A stretch of DNA of 64,000 nt from Seminavis robusta (taxonomy: Eukaryota; Bacillariophyta; Bacillariophyceae; Naviculales; Naviculaceae), in NCBI GenBank assembly GCA_903772945.1, contig CAICTM010000190.1:1-64000 (forward strand), written 5' to 3'. The notes under the pieces were generated by a model that had not been told where the DNA came from, did not search any database, and saw only the letters and a list, made by a program, of their open reading frames with translations. Below are positions 11,745-22,861 of the stretch, piece by piece; position 1 is the first letter of the stretch; each line of letters opens with the position of its first letter. Both the position numbers and the translations under genes were made by a program.

Positions 11745-13010
11745 TCAATCCTCTTCAACGTAGTCTGGGCATCCATTGGCAAGTGCCCATTGCAAAACAT
11801 CACGATGTCCAAATTCTGTAGCCCATTTGCTAGTTCTGGCGTCCCAAGGGCAGCCTTGTTCACGTGCCCATTTCAGTACTTCTAAATGACCACCCATAGC
11901 AGCATTTGCACAAGCGTCTGAATCCCAAGGACAACCATTTTCTCTGGCCCATTTCAAAATCTCCAAGTGCCCACCCAAGGCAGCCTTTGAACATGTCCGT
12001 GCATTCCATGGGCAGCCATAGTCTCTGGCCCATTTTAAAACCTCCAAGTGACCACCTAAGGCAGCCTTTGCACAAGTCACTGGATTCCATGGGCAGCCAT
12101 TTGCACGGGCCCATTTTAAGACCTCCAAGTGACCACCTAAGGCAGCCTTTGCACATGTCCTTGCATCCCAAGGACAGCCGTTGTCACGGGCCCATTTTAG
12201 CAGTTCCAAGTGACCGCCAAAGGCAGCCCATCTGCAAGTACTTGCGTCCCACGGACAGCGATTTTCACGAGCCCATTTCAATACCTCCAAGCATCCACCT
12301 CTGGCTGCCTCTGAACATGTATCTCTGTACCACGGGCAGCCATTTGCACGTGCCCACTTGAGCAACTCTAAATGTCCACCTCCAGCAGCACTTGCGCATG
12401 TCCGCCAATCCCATGGGCAACCATTAGCTCTGGCCCACTCAAGCAGCTCCAAATGTCCACCTTGAGCAGCAAAAGCACAAGTGTATGCACCCCAGGGGCA
12501 ACCATTTTCACGCAACCATTTCGATACATCAAGGTGCCCACCATAGGCAGCATGTGAACATGTCCAAAAATCCCATGGAAATCCTTTGTCACGGGCCCAC
12601 CGAAGAACAGCAACATTCCCAAGCTTGGCTATGGCTTCACACACCTTGGATCGAGCAGGCACTTTAGTATTGGAATCATCACTGAGCCACAATTCTGCTG
12701 TGGCCTCATTTTGGAAAGCAGAACTATAGGTTGTGGATGTGCTAGTTGCCTGGAATTTTGGATCGGCCTGATACTTCCAGAGCATTCGTGGAGCCTCAAC
12801 AGCCTTTACCATCGGTGGATCCCTCGCGGAATCACAATACTCTTTGTAGAGGTGATTCATCTTTTTGTTGACGGCTCCTACAAAGGCATAGTGACCCATG
12901 CCTACAAAAGGAAGGATGCCGTTGATCCAAACATCTTTTTGATCCAACAACGCAGGAGCAGCAGTTTCAAGTTTCTGTTTTTTGGGGTTTGGCTTGGGCT
13001 TGGACGACAT
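11745..13010 (-). CDS. Protein with eleven tandem 27-residue ankyrin-like repeats
   Basis: Single exon, 421 residues. Residues 1-125 include a basic, Lys/Pro-rich start and a helical segment (DVWINGILPFVGMGHYAFV) that resembles the short F-box-like start of many stramenopile repeat proteins. From about residue 130 there are eleven 27-residue units with consensus AAxGGHLEVLKWARANGCPW followed by xxxTCAK. The last unit is cut short. The GGHLEVLKWAR helix is of ankyrin type and the family is large in heterokonts. The role is probably protein binding, perhaps as a ubiquitin-ligase adaptor if the start is F-box-like; both are inference. Units 6-9 are very similar at DNA level, which suggests recent duplication or conversion. 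It is divergent from the gene at 13357 with 346 bases between starts. Confidence 0.85.
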   Translation of the reverse strand: MSSKPKPNPKKQKLETAAPALLDQKDVWINGILPFVGMGHYAFVGAVNKKMNHLYKEYCDSARDPPMVKAVEAPRMLWKYQADPKFQATSTSTTYSSAFQNEATAELWLSDDSNTKVPARSKVCEAIAKLGNVAVLRWARDKGFPWDFWTCSHAAYGGHLDVSKWLRENGCPWGAYTCAFAAQGGHLELLEWARANGCPWDWRTCASAAGGGHLELLKWARANGCPWYRDTCSEAARGGCLEVLKWARENRCPWDASTCRWAAFGGHLELLKWARDNGCPWDARTCAKAALGGHLEVLKWARANGCPWNPVTCAKAALGGHLEVLKWARDYGCPWNARTCSKAALGGHLEILKWARENGCPWDSDACANAAMGGHLEVLKWAREQGCPWDARTSKWATEFGHRDVLQWALANGCPDYVEED

Positions 13011-13356
13011 GATGACAGCGACGGGAAGTATGGTAATGACAGGAGCTCCTCTGTGGCCAATTTATGGCAACCTCACGGGGTGTTTTCGAGCACCCAACGA
13101 CCCAACTACGAAAACCACGACTGAGTGTTCGAAGAGATCTTTCGTGCATGGTTTTTGACCTCTAACCCTAAAGTTGATGGCCGTTACGGGATAACCAGCC
13201 ACCAATGAGAAAGGTCCGGGAGCTTTGGAGCAAACCACACCACACACACACAACACACTCGCTTTCTCGCTTTCAATCCATCCATCATTTTACTGGGATC
13301 GAAATGCCAATGAATAGAAGAGGTGTCATCAGTCAACCACAAGGCGGAGCTCGTCA

Positions 13357-14382
13357 ATGATGGATCGACCAAGTCTCTTTGACTTTTTGTGGGGCGCTTG
13401 CCCTGATGGCAACAAAAAAGTTGCCTCTTTTCTTGCCATTTCCTGCAGTGGTCGCAAGCTTCAAGACTTTTCGAGTGGACCCTTCACATTGGAATCATTG
13501 GAAACCCGCTTGGATCCTCTCTTTACTTCGGAGGATGATGATGGTGGTACTGATCATATCGATGATTTGCTCATTGACGGAGACGACCGATGGCAGAATC
13601 AGAGTATTACAGATGAAGAATGGACTCGGCTCTGTGACATTGTTGGGAAACTCTGTTGTCGGTTGCGAAGCGTTCGTATTATTGACGCAACCGTCATGAG
13701 CGACGAGCGATGGGCAGAGCTATTGGAACGGATGCCCTCTACATTGTCCAAGCTTGTCATTTCCGGGTTGGGTGGGGATATGCCTCTTACCTTTGAAAAG
13801 GTGGGCGCCTTGAGGGGACTTGAAGAATTCAGTTTGATTGCCTGCAGTAGTGAAAACTATGTGAAACGAGAGGATGCGGCCAGTTGGCTCCAGTATGACA
13901 GGGTGTGGTGTACGCCTGATTCCTTTGCTATGTTGGCACAGTCGTTGAAACAAGCATGTGCTTTGAAATCTATTGACATATCTACTACTACTCTCTGCAA
14001 CCCCCAGGCTTGCTGGGAACCAATCACGGAGGTCATCCGGACCAACCCTCGGCTGGTTACTGTCACCATTCCGCCACAGCATTACGCCTATCTTTTGGAG
14101 GCTACCGATCGATCAGGGCTGTCTGATTGGACCCTTGGCAACTTTGCAGATTGGGAGATAAAACCACGCGACCTGGATGCCCTGCAGAACGGTCCGCGCA
14201 TTTGCAAGGCAAGGCAACAGCACAACGTACCCTACCAATACCAAAAGAAGGATTTGAAGCGGTGGGTAGAGGCTATGATTATGGTGCAAGATCATCTAGA
14301 GTGCTTCCACTATTTCTTCGCTCATGTTCCTCCAGAGGTCTACTTATTTCACCATAACCCCAAGTTTTGGGAAGTAGATTGA
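13357..14382 (+). CDS. Leucine-rich-repeat-like protein of unknown function
   Basis: Intronless, 341 residues from MMDRPSLFDFLWGACPDG. The middle has irregular leucine-rich segments (LRSVRIIDA, LSKLVISGL, LEEFSLIAC, LKSIDIST, LVTVTIPP) separated by 25 to 40 residues, which fits degenerate LRRs. No signal peptide or membrane span is visible, so it is probably cytosolic or nuclear. The C-terminal 90 residues have no recognisable fold. Similar irregular LRR proteins are common in diatoms; the one at 22862 has the same general plan but shows no clear sequence identity by eye. Function unknown. Confidence 0.7.
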   Translation: MMDRPSLFDFLWGACPDGNKKVASFLAISCSGRKLQDFSSGPFTLESLETRLDPLFTSEDDDGGTDHIDDLLIDGDDRWQNQSITDEEWTRLCDIVGKLCCRLRSVRIIDATVMSDERWAELLERMPSTLSKLVISGLGGDMPLTFEKVGALRGLEEFSLIACSSENYVKREDAASWLQYDRVWCTPDSFAMLAQSLKQACALKSIDISTTTLCNPQACWEPITEVIRTNPRLVTVTIPPQHYAYLLEATDRSGLSDWTLGNFADWEIKPRDLDALQNGPRICKARQQHNVPYQYQKKDLKRWVEAMIMVQDHLECFHYFFAHVPPEVYLFHHNPKFWEVD

Positions 14383-14602
14383 GAGAACTATCAGACGTCT
14401 TCGTCTAGCTAGCCAGCAGTAACGCTCGGACCATCCTGACCTGGGGAACTTTCGAGACCATCTCCTGCAAACAATTGCAGTAGTTAGACAGGCCTTTCAT
14501 ATATTGCTGGGGCTAGCCGGCGTCGTGCCAGTCAAGGAAGCAACTGACGTCGCGCGGCAAAGGAGACGGCGCCAAACAAGAGGTGGATTTCACCGAGGCA
14601 CT

Positions 14603-17600
14603 TCAAACTTCAATCTCCCCAGTATTGTTGTCGACCACGACGCTGTTGTCGACTGTAAAAGCCATGCTGTCGACATCAACATCGTCCACGTCAATTTCAT
14701 CCACATCAATGCCCGGGTTGCTGACAACTTCGTCATCCGATTCGTCCAGAGTGGCTGGCGATTGCTCTGTTCCATCAACGCTTGGTGCATTTGTTCGGAT
14801 GCTGCAAGTCGGGAGGCAACTGTCGTCGTCGTCAAGCTTGTTTTCTGAAATGTCAAAAGTGGAAGGGGGCCTGGCCGGGCCAACCCATTCTGCTTCTGCC
14901 TCAGTTTTCACAGCTGCGTCGTAGAGGTGTTGCAGATCGGACATTTCCGACCCACTCAGACGGGATCGAATTGACTCGGCAATGGAGCTGTTGATAGGCC
15001 CAACACTCTTTAGTTTCCCTCCCTTCATAGCACCCTCAAGATGCTCCAGGAAAGCACCTTCTTCGTCCAATTCACGTATCAGTCGGCTAGCCTCCGCAAC
15101 ATTGGCTCGATATTGCACTGTGAGCTGGACCATGAAACAAAAGATCAAGTACGCAAAGCATGAAATGAAGACAATCAAGTTGTGAACTTGACTCATTTGC
15201 GATTCCCAACATAGCCCCTCCGTGCTTTGTATCAGTCCGATGAACTCCAGCTGATAGTAGATTGTGTCGAGGAACGAGCAAAAGTAGTGAATAGCGTAGA
15301 TTGTCACTGGGAGCAAGATGGTTGAAAAAAGAAGGGATAAGTAAGTGAGCGGCATGCTGCATAAGATGGCAAACTGATGGGGTTGATACGCAGTTCCTTC
15401 TCTTACCTGCTCCCAGCTGAAAAACTCCAATAGAAAATGCAACCACCCAAGCAGTGGAGTATCTGTGGGCAAATAGTCGCAAGTATTCCGGCAGCTTCAC
15501 CACGTCGGGGTCCTTCTCAAAAAACAGGGGAAAGAGTTGCCTCCAGCCCTGCGTGCGGATAGCCTTTATCCAGCGGTAGAACTGGAGAAAAAACATGAAG
15601 TAGACGGCAACAATACCCGCGAGCAGAAAAATTGACATTGCGACGTAGTCCAAGGCGTTCTCCAGAACGAGTCGGGCTTTGATAAGGACTGCACATATCA
15701 TGGAATACACACCGAACGTAGAGATGGCTTCTTCGTAGGTTGTACCGGACTGAAGTATCAGTTCCAGAATGGAAGACAGATCAACCGATACTGCAGGAAC
15801 AAAGATGAGGCCCACCAGCACCAAGATAGCAACGAAAATTCCGCCGGTGGCCATACCGAGAGTGCCGAGAAGAATTCTCCTGCCGCAAACGATGATGTAG
15901 CGACTTCCTGGGAGATCGATCTCCGTTGGAACGGTAGAGTAGTCGTCGTCTGTCAACGAACCTCCCGAGATTTCTGTTTCAACTTCATCCTCGTCATCTG
16001 TCTCGGAATCTTCGTCCTCCTCCTCTTCTTCCGGGATTTCCGGGACTTCCGTGAGGTCCATTAGGCCGTATGATGCCGGATTCATGTGTTCGCGGTGGTA
16101 TTCTTTGCGAGCAGCCCTCATGGCCATATTGTGGTATTCAAGGATCCATACGCCACTGACTCGAGAGACAATCATTGCGGAAATTCCACAGTATATTGCC
16201 GGCCCCGGTACCGCGATGATCTTCACTGCGTACAAGACACTTCCTGGTTGATTCCATACGTAGGGACCCCCGACGAAGATAAAAATCACTGCGATTATAG
16301 TCAGAAACTTGAATATGTCCCTGACTGTAAGCTTGTTCATGGCATCAATCCAGATGAACATCCTGCCTCGGTGATCCGAAGACAGCCACGTCGGAGGTAC
16401 CACCCACAAGATGATGGACAGGACGCATCGCACGTATGGCCATATGCCGCCAAAGATCAGAAGCAAGATCGCCATTTCGTAACCTCCGTTGTCAAATGTG
16501 TTTCTGAGACCATCGAAGAAGGTGAAAGTGAAGATTTCTGCAATGTAGAATTGGTCGCCAGCAAAGTATACATCAAGACCAATGATGATCGATATCTGAG
16601 TGTGTGCAATGGAAAACAGAAAGATGTCCAAAAGCATCACAATTGGCACGCCATAGCGAACAGAGGCAGGAATGAACGTTGTGTAGAACAACGACTCCAT
16701 TGTTTGGTCGAGATAATCGTCTCGCTCCAGCTTCCTTTCCTCCAGCTGGCACAAAAGCACTTTCCCTTCGCTCGAAAGTGATTTCTTCCACTTCCTGTTC
16801 TTGTCGAAGATGATGAGCCTTGCTGTGATGAAGCATAACAAGACCATGATGCCGAATCCACCAAAGAAGAGATTGAAAAAGAAGGCATTGGGGTCTCGGC
16901 CTTCTTCCCCCTCAACTCCTGGTGGTGTGCCGGGATCCAGGATGTTTGGCGTGGTGCCTGCTACGGTGGGATCGTATTCGTCTGAATGGGGGCAGTACGC
17001 AGGTGCAGTTTCCAATATCTGCCCCAGGACATTCTGAACAGCTTGACCATCCAAAACTCGCTTGACCAGCTCTTCAATCTGGTCAAAACTATCTTCTCCT
17101 TGGGAGTATAGCTCTGTGAAGAGGTCAGGAAGCTCGGGGCTTGTGCAACAATCATCGCAACGACACTCAAGATCTGTCGTCGCGTTGGTATAGTTCCATA
17201 TTATATCGTAAATGGCAATCCCTGACTGGTTCTGGTTGGTTGAATTCAAAATTTCTGGAGACGCGGGTGGAAGAAGGTCAATCCAGCAGTACACGTTGGT
17301 CATTGATTTGAGGGGGAAGGTGAGGAATGATTTCTCAAGAATTTTCAGCAGAATTCTGAGCAGCATTGTGAGGGTGTCAAAGCCAATTGCGAAACTGACA
17401 TCGTTGTCAATGTTCATCTCATCTGTTTTGTGTGTCGCAGACGACGACGGAGTTAGGACGAGCGACGAACGAGACGATCTCAGCTAGTATGCAATGCGAA
17501 ATAAATGACTTACTTCCATCGGTTGCCTTGAATTTCAAATCGGCCGAAAGCGTAAGAGGCTTGCCACCGGCACCCACGGTGATATCACTGTCCAACAAGT

Positions 17601-20052
17601 AGGACTCGTTGGGATAGAGCAGACGGAAGGGCATTCCAAGACTATCGAGGTTGTAGAGTGCAATGTTGGTAAGATTGACTTCGCCCGAAATAACCGCGTT
17701 TCCCAGTGGGATGTCTCCTTCGGCATAGACTCCGTTCTCCTCGAATGTCAATGCCCCCGTAATGTTGGATTGTTCGAATGTGATATTTCCAACCAAATCG
17801 TTGATCTGTTTCACTCCGGCCGGGGTAAAGAGTTCCGCTTCGAGTGCCGAGTAAATTTGTTGGAACAAGTTACCATAATCTTTCTCCCCTTTTCCCAGAA
17901 ACAGTGCTCGAAAATCCACAAAATCGTTCAGATGAGACGTGTTGGTCAGAACACATGCCGTGGTATTCTCGGTCAACTGCAAGTACTGTTCGTACAGCAG
18001 TTCATTGGCCAATCGACGTGCGGTGGTTTGGAAAAAGATGGGAACCGCATCGACAATATCTTGTCCATAGTCGCGAAACAAGTCTTCCCCGACTCCATTC
18101 ACCATGGCTGCCAAGTCCTTCGAGAGATACCCCTTTACTTGGAAAGGATCCGCCGTCCCGAGCGTGACGTTGAGCGATTCGATGGACGTGCGCTTGGCGG
18201 CCGCCAAGATGCACGGGACAAAGAATTCGGGGCCTTGCAACAGCGTCCACATTTGTAGATTGCCCAGTTCCTCCACATCGACTTGCATAAAGAGTCGTAG
18301 GTGGATATGAACGTCGGTAAAATTGTAAAATACCGTCATGTGTTCCGGTTCCATCATGGGTGTTCCGGGATACTCGGGAGTAGTCATGAATGACAACTGT
18401 ATTTCCCCTGCGAGTCGTTCCAGTCCCAATTCCAGTTCGAGTTCGTACGGTCCCACGACCTTTAGAAAGGTCAAGTTTTGGACGGTATCCAATCCTTGCA
18501 CCTGGACTTGTTCGACCGTCACTTGATGCCCGAGTCCCGTGTCAAAGGTAGTGTCGGTGGGCAATGGCAATGCGACGGCACTGGTGTTGGGATCGACAAT
18601 TCCTCGTGCGACATCGTTCAAAAAGGCGGGTGTGAGGACATCGCGCAACAGCCCCAGAGTATCGTCGATTTCGGTAAAATTCAAAAAGGTGGCATTCTGC
18701 GAATACAGGGTGGTGTGGAGGACGGCCGCAGTGGTTGCATTGATGGGATTATGTTGCAACTCGTCCAGATACTTTTGTGCGGCCACTACCGTGACGGATT
18801 CGACAGTGAGCATCCCCAGGGCGAGGACAGATTCCAACGACGATCGAGAAAGTGTGGGAGTAATGGAATCTTCATTGGGGTAAATGACGAATTGGTCGGT
18901 TTCATTGTTGGGTATATAGTCGGGATGATGGGGACAGAATTTGGAAGCTTCTTGAATGGTACGTGTCAGATCGATCAAGTCGCCAAAGTTCCAGGCGGCA
19001 TCTTCAATGAATCCTCCAATGCTTTTCGTCAAGACGTCCATGTAATGGTCGGTACTGTCTCGTATACTGGTCATGAGCCGTGGCACAAAGGTCTCCATAT
19101 TGGGAGAACAGTCGATACACTGAACATCCAACAAGATCCATGCCAAGGAGGATTGAAAGAATTGCAAATAGACGGGATGATGTTCTGGATCGTATGGGTC
19201 GAGTGTGTGTAGGAGTGTGTTGATCCAACAAAAGGGATTCATGACATCTCCCAGTGGCATGTTCAAGAGTTTCATGGCGTCAATCAGGACGACGAGATCC
19301 ATGAGAAAGTGAGAAGAGGGTATCTTCAAGTGAATGTCGACAATGTCATGGGACGACAGAGGAGTGGAGATGCCGTCAATGTGGACATCGAGACGGATAA
19401 TGACGTGCGGTGCTTCTTCTATATCTTGGACGGGAGTGTTAGAGGCGGTCAGATTGGGTCCCATTTGAAAGACGTTGGAGAGTACGTGTGCCTCGGTGGT
19501 GGGATGGAGCAACACAATGGGGATGAACGTGTTGAGATTGTGGACTCGAATGTTGGAGACCTTGATGTGGGCGTCTCCTAGCCACGTGGATAAGTCGAAT
19601 TGATAATTCAACAGTTCCTCGGGATACAGAATCGATCCTGGAATTCCCGACTGGTTCACCGTAATGGGCTCTATCACTTGCGTATTGACCATGTTCTCCA
19701 TGGGATCGGCTCCCTCTTCCATGGGGGCGTTCACAGCCGGCCACACGTTGGTGTATATCATATCCCCATACGGTGCCAAGCCGGTCCCCCCTAATGCCAG
19801 GGCTTGGTCGGGTGGAAGAAAGAGGTCTCGAAAGTCCACGGCTTGTCGATAATACACTGGCGTCGTGTCCACAAACAGATTGTCGTCATCGGCAAATGGT
19901 TGTTGTTCTTGCAGTGAGTCATCATCGGCGGCGGATACGTCGTGGCTGGGTTGGGCGGGTCCAGCAGAGCACAGCAATAGAGTGAGGAGGAGACTCCATG
20001 ATGAGATGGCAGCATGGGGACGATGTTGTTGTTGTGGTATTCTGGGTTTCAT
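14603..20052 (-). CDS. Large multispanning membrane protein with duplicated ectodomain, PqiA-like membrane part
   Basis: Three exons, complement of join(14603..15306, 15407..17422, 17514..20052), 1752 residues. The joins are GTAAGT..ACAG and GTAAGA..CCCAG, each in phase. A signal peptide (SSWSLLLTLLLCSAG) precedes about 1000 extracellular or lumenal residues with many N-glycosylation sites. A Cys-containing module occurs twice, at roughly 130-400 and 830-1030: FCWINTLL/YCWIDLLP, then a CxDC-type pair, and last FCPHHPDY/YCPHSDEY. About ten hydrophobic spans follow, broken by an acidic Glu/Asp loop. Segments such as GRMFIWIDAMNKLTVRDIF resemble the post-helix motif of paraquat-inducible protein A (PqiA), a family tied to lipid transport in bacteria. 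That link is tentative. The C-terminal 200 residues are soluble and acidic. The role is unknown; membrane lipid handling is a guess. Confidence 0.8.
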
Positions 20053-20853
20053 GTTACTATGTAAGTTGAGATGTTGTTGGTTGTTGGTTTTATGGCACCA
20101 GCAGTGATGAACACTTCAAGCTAGCTAGCTAGAGTCTCATCAAAGAATTCAATTGCATCCTGCATGACTTTCAAAAAACACAAGAGCGCTATTGGTAAAT
20201 GTACCAGCAGCATGATGGTACCAGAATTTACTACATGTACAGTCTCATCCACTCAGTACCACTGACCATTGAAACAGGTGGGGAAGATAATGACTGTTTT
20301 TGGAGTACGGATGCCTAATTCGGAGAAACATTTGATGACGTGGATTAAGAAGGATGATATGGAGACTTAAGCCTCAGATAATCCGGGACTTGTCACTTAA
20401 TGTACCACCGAGCCACCAGGCCACCTCATTTCACTCCAACCTGCCAAACCTCCAAAGTGTCCAAGAGCGTTTCTAACGATCGAATCGAATGAATCCGAAG
20501 TCCACAACACTCCTCTAACCAGCCACAGAGTAGGTCGACAACTCACATTTCCGTTGCAGTTGCTAGTTTGCTCACGTGCTGTATAGATCGAGCTTATTTT
20601 GCTAGCTAGCTAGATACGGTAGCTATAGCGCTCACTCTTGTCAACCTGCTGCTACGGTAACTATTATGTCATTATCAGCGGTACCAGGTAATGGAGGAGC
20701 AAACATGTTCCAAGGCTGGAGATTCCCAAGATAGCTGGACCGAGTGCACCTCCCTTTTTGGAATACGTAGTAGATATCGGCACGACAAGCATTCATTCAT
20801 TCATTCCATTGTTCGTTCGGTGAGTGTGTGTGTGCCCGCCAATCCTATAATAA
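20053..20853. other. Intergenic spacer with CTAGCTAG palindromes
   Basis: About 800 bases upstream of the large membrane protein gene. GCTAGCTAGCTAG tracts lie at about 20120-20131 and 20600-20612. A CATT run is present near 20791-20803. No gene is visible. Confidence 0.5.
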
Positions 20854-21837
20854 CTAACGCAACATGGAATAGCGAAGACGCTTCTCTTCTCGCGCATCAG
20901 GCGACCCGGGCTGCTGTGGGGTAGATCTCTTCAACTTCCACTGCGCATACGACTTCCAGAACTTTCGAAGAGCTTTGGCACAACCGTCGTCAATCTTCAC
21001 CCAGACATCCTTGCCATCGTTCAACAACCAGTAGATATCCGACTCTTCATCACTCATGGCATCGGGATCCATCATCCAACCAGACAAGATAATCGGTTCA
21101 CAACCGTCCTCCTCCTCTTCATCATCTTCGTCGCTGCCATTCTCCTTGCCTTCCGCCGTGTGGTGGTCTCCCGAAAGGCTACTAATCGTGCTCTTGCTGT
21201 GGTGCCCCGTGGACGTCCAAGAGGGCGAAAGACCATCTTGGGGATGAAGCCACGGAAAAAAGTCTTCGGGGGACGGGGCATCCAAGGGAAGACGCGAATG
21301 GCTCTTTCGGCGACCATTGATAATATCAATTTCCAACATGGTCACCAAACCCTTTTGGTTGGGATCCCAACAAAGCTGCGCATACGGGCTCGAGTGCAAT
21401 GATGATTGACGTTCCGTCTTGGTTGCATAATGGCGGCGACGGCGGCGAATTTCCACAACCTTGGGAGGGGATGGGGTCATAGTCGACGCGGAAACAGTCG
21501 AGTTGGTGGGGAACGATGTTACCGTAAAGACAATGGATCCATTGTTGTGCTCTTCGTCCATGATGACATGCCTCTTATTAACTGAGGGAGCGAGAGCAAG
21601 TGCCGCCGCTTCGCTGTCGTGTGGAAGTTCCATCACATCAAAGGAGACTTCCATGCAAGAGTCAAACGATGCTTCGTTCTCCGAGAAGGATAGCACCTCT
21701 TCGCCGGAACTACAGGTAGTCGATGTCGACGATGGTGTAGGATCGGAAGCGCTGTGGTCGTCCATGGCGCTTGTTTGTTGCTGTTGCGCTGTGATAATAC
21801 CAACGTCCAAGGGTAGTTGCTGCAGGTTTTGCGACAA
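20854..21837 (-). CDS. Acidic, serine-rich protein of unknown function
   Basis: Intronless, 327 residues from MSQNLQQLPLDV; an internal Met at 21762 (MDDHSASD) is an alternative start. The first third is Ser/Thr-rich and low complexity. A basic RRRRR cluster near residue 133, KTERQSS, then a Glu/Asp tract (residues about 240-250) follow. The C-terminal part is more ordered: SDIYWLLNDGKDVWVKIDDGCAKALRKFWKSYAQWKLKR. No signal peptide or membrane span is seen. The basic cluster could be a nuclear signal. Family unknown. Confidence 0.65.
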   Translation of the reverse strand: MSQNLQQLPLDVGIITAQQQQTSAMDDHSASDPTPSSTSTTCSSGEEVLSFSENEASFDSCMEVSFDVMELPHDSEAAALALAPSVNKRHVIMDEEHNNGSIVFTVTSFPTNSTVSASTMTPSPPKVVEIRRRRRHYATKTERQSSLHSSPYAQLCWDPNQKGLVTMLEIDIINGRRKSHSRLPLDAPSPEDFFPWLHPQDGLSPSWTSTGHHSKSTISSLSGDHHTAEGKENGSDEDDEEEEDGCEPIILSGWMMDPDAMSDEESDIYWLLNDGKDVWVKIDDGCAKALRKFWKSYAQWKLKRSTPQQPGSPDAREEKRLRYSMLR

Positions 21838-22861
21838 CCCTGAGATCCCCTCAAAACCTTCGTTCGTTGGCGTGTTGACGCCAACTGCATTGCTCGTACA
21901 CTCGGAGAGGCTTCGGTAACATGTAGGTGCAGCGAGGCTCCATTTTTCGTGCCATTTGAACCTCTACTTGCCTCCGACGCCTTCTTTTAAGCCTGCATCG
22001 CTTTTTGGATTAGATGAAAACAGCGACAACCGGGGGCTTCTGTGTCCGGTTTATGTGGAAACATGCAATGGACGGTGGTCCATCGGTATCACAAGTACCT
22101 ACGAGTTTGCATTGAAGGACGGATGTGTTCAATTATCAAAACGCATGTCTCTCCACAAGAGGTGCTTCCTGGATGATACAGTACCGAGGATCGGAGCGTT
22201 CAAGTTCATGAAAGGGAACTCAAGCTAGTACTACTGCACCCTACCGGCAGCTACATGTAGTACTGGTTACTGTATTGTAGGGGTAGTGTATTGTTAGTAC
22301 CGTTACGGCATAGATCTGCTCTGGGCCGGAAGCCCCTGATGTTTTGCCCGCATCCAGCCAAAATGCGTAAAGAAAGACACCATCTTTCCAAACTCTAGCC
22401 TCCCGCCGACAACGTTGTTGAACAAGCAGCATTGTACTGTAACAATGGCTAGACAGTCAATCCTTCATTTGTTTTCTCTGGGCCCAGCCCAAGGAGACAG
22501 TGGCGTACCGATACTAGCTAGTACGAGTACGGCATCGTAGCGGTACCGTATGCCGCGAGGTGCAGTGAGACTGGATGCCACCAGAAAGAGCGCCACCCTG
22601 CGTGCAGGAGTGAAGCGTGTCGACATGTAGCTTCCCACGAAATCCTCGCCGACTTGACTGCATTCCCTATGTTGTGTCGCTGATGCTTCCCGATTTCGAT
22701 GCGAACCAAGCCGTTCCATCCGTGAGCCCTGATGAGAATAGCACAGCAACCACTCATAGCATAATAACCACAAGTAACCCGATTCAATGAAGCATAAAAA
22801 GAAGAACCATCGAAACCAATCTCCTACACTGCTACAGCTTGTCGTCTCATCATCATCAACC
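21838..22861. other. Intergenic spacer, no gene seen
   Basis: About 1 kb between two divergent genes. It has repeated TAC/GTA-rich tracts at about 22225-22310 and 22505-22555 and a CTAGCTAGTACG segment near 22514. The open frames on either strand lack protein-like features. Confidence 0.45.

Noticed and set aside
11860-12620. Regular repeats that might suggest a CRISPR-like or satellite array
   Set aside because: The 81-base period is in frame and encodes ankyrin-like units. There are no unique spacers, and the setting is eukaryotic.
16086-16781. A 231-codon frame antisense to the large membrane protein
   Set aside because: Shadow of the membrane protein exon; no domain or start context.
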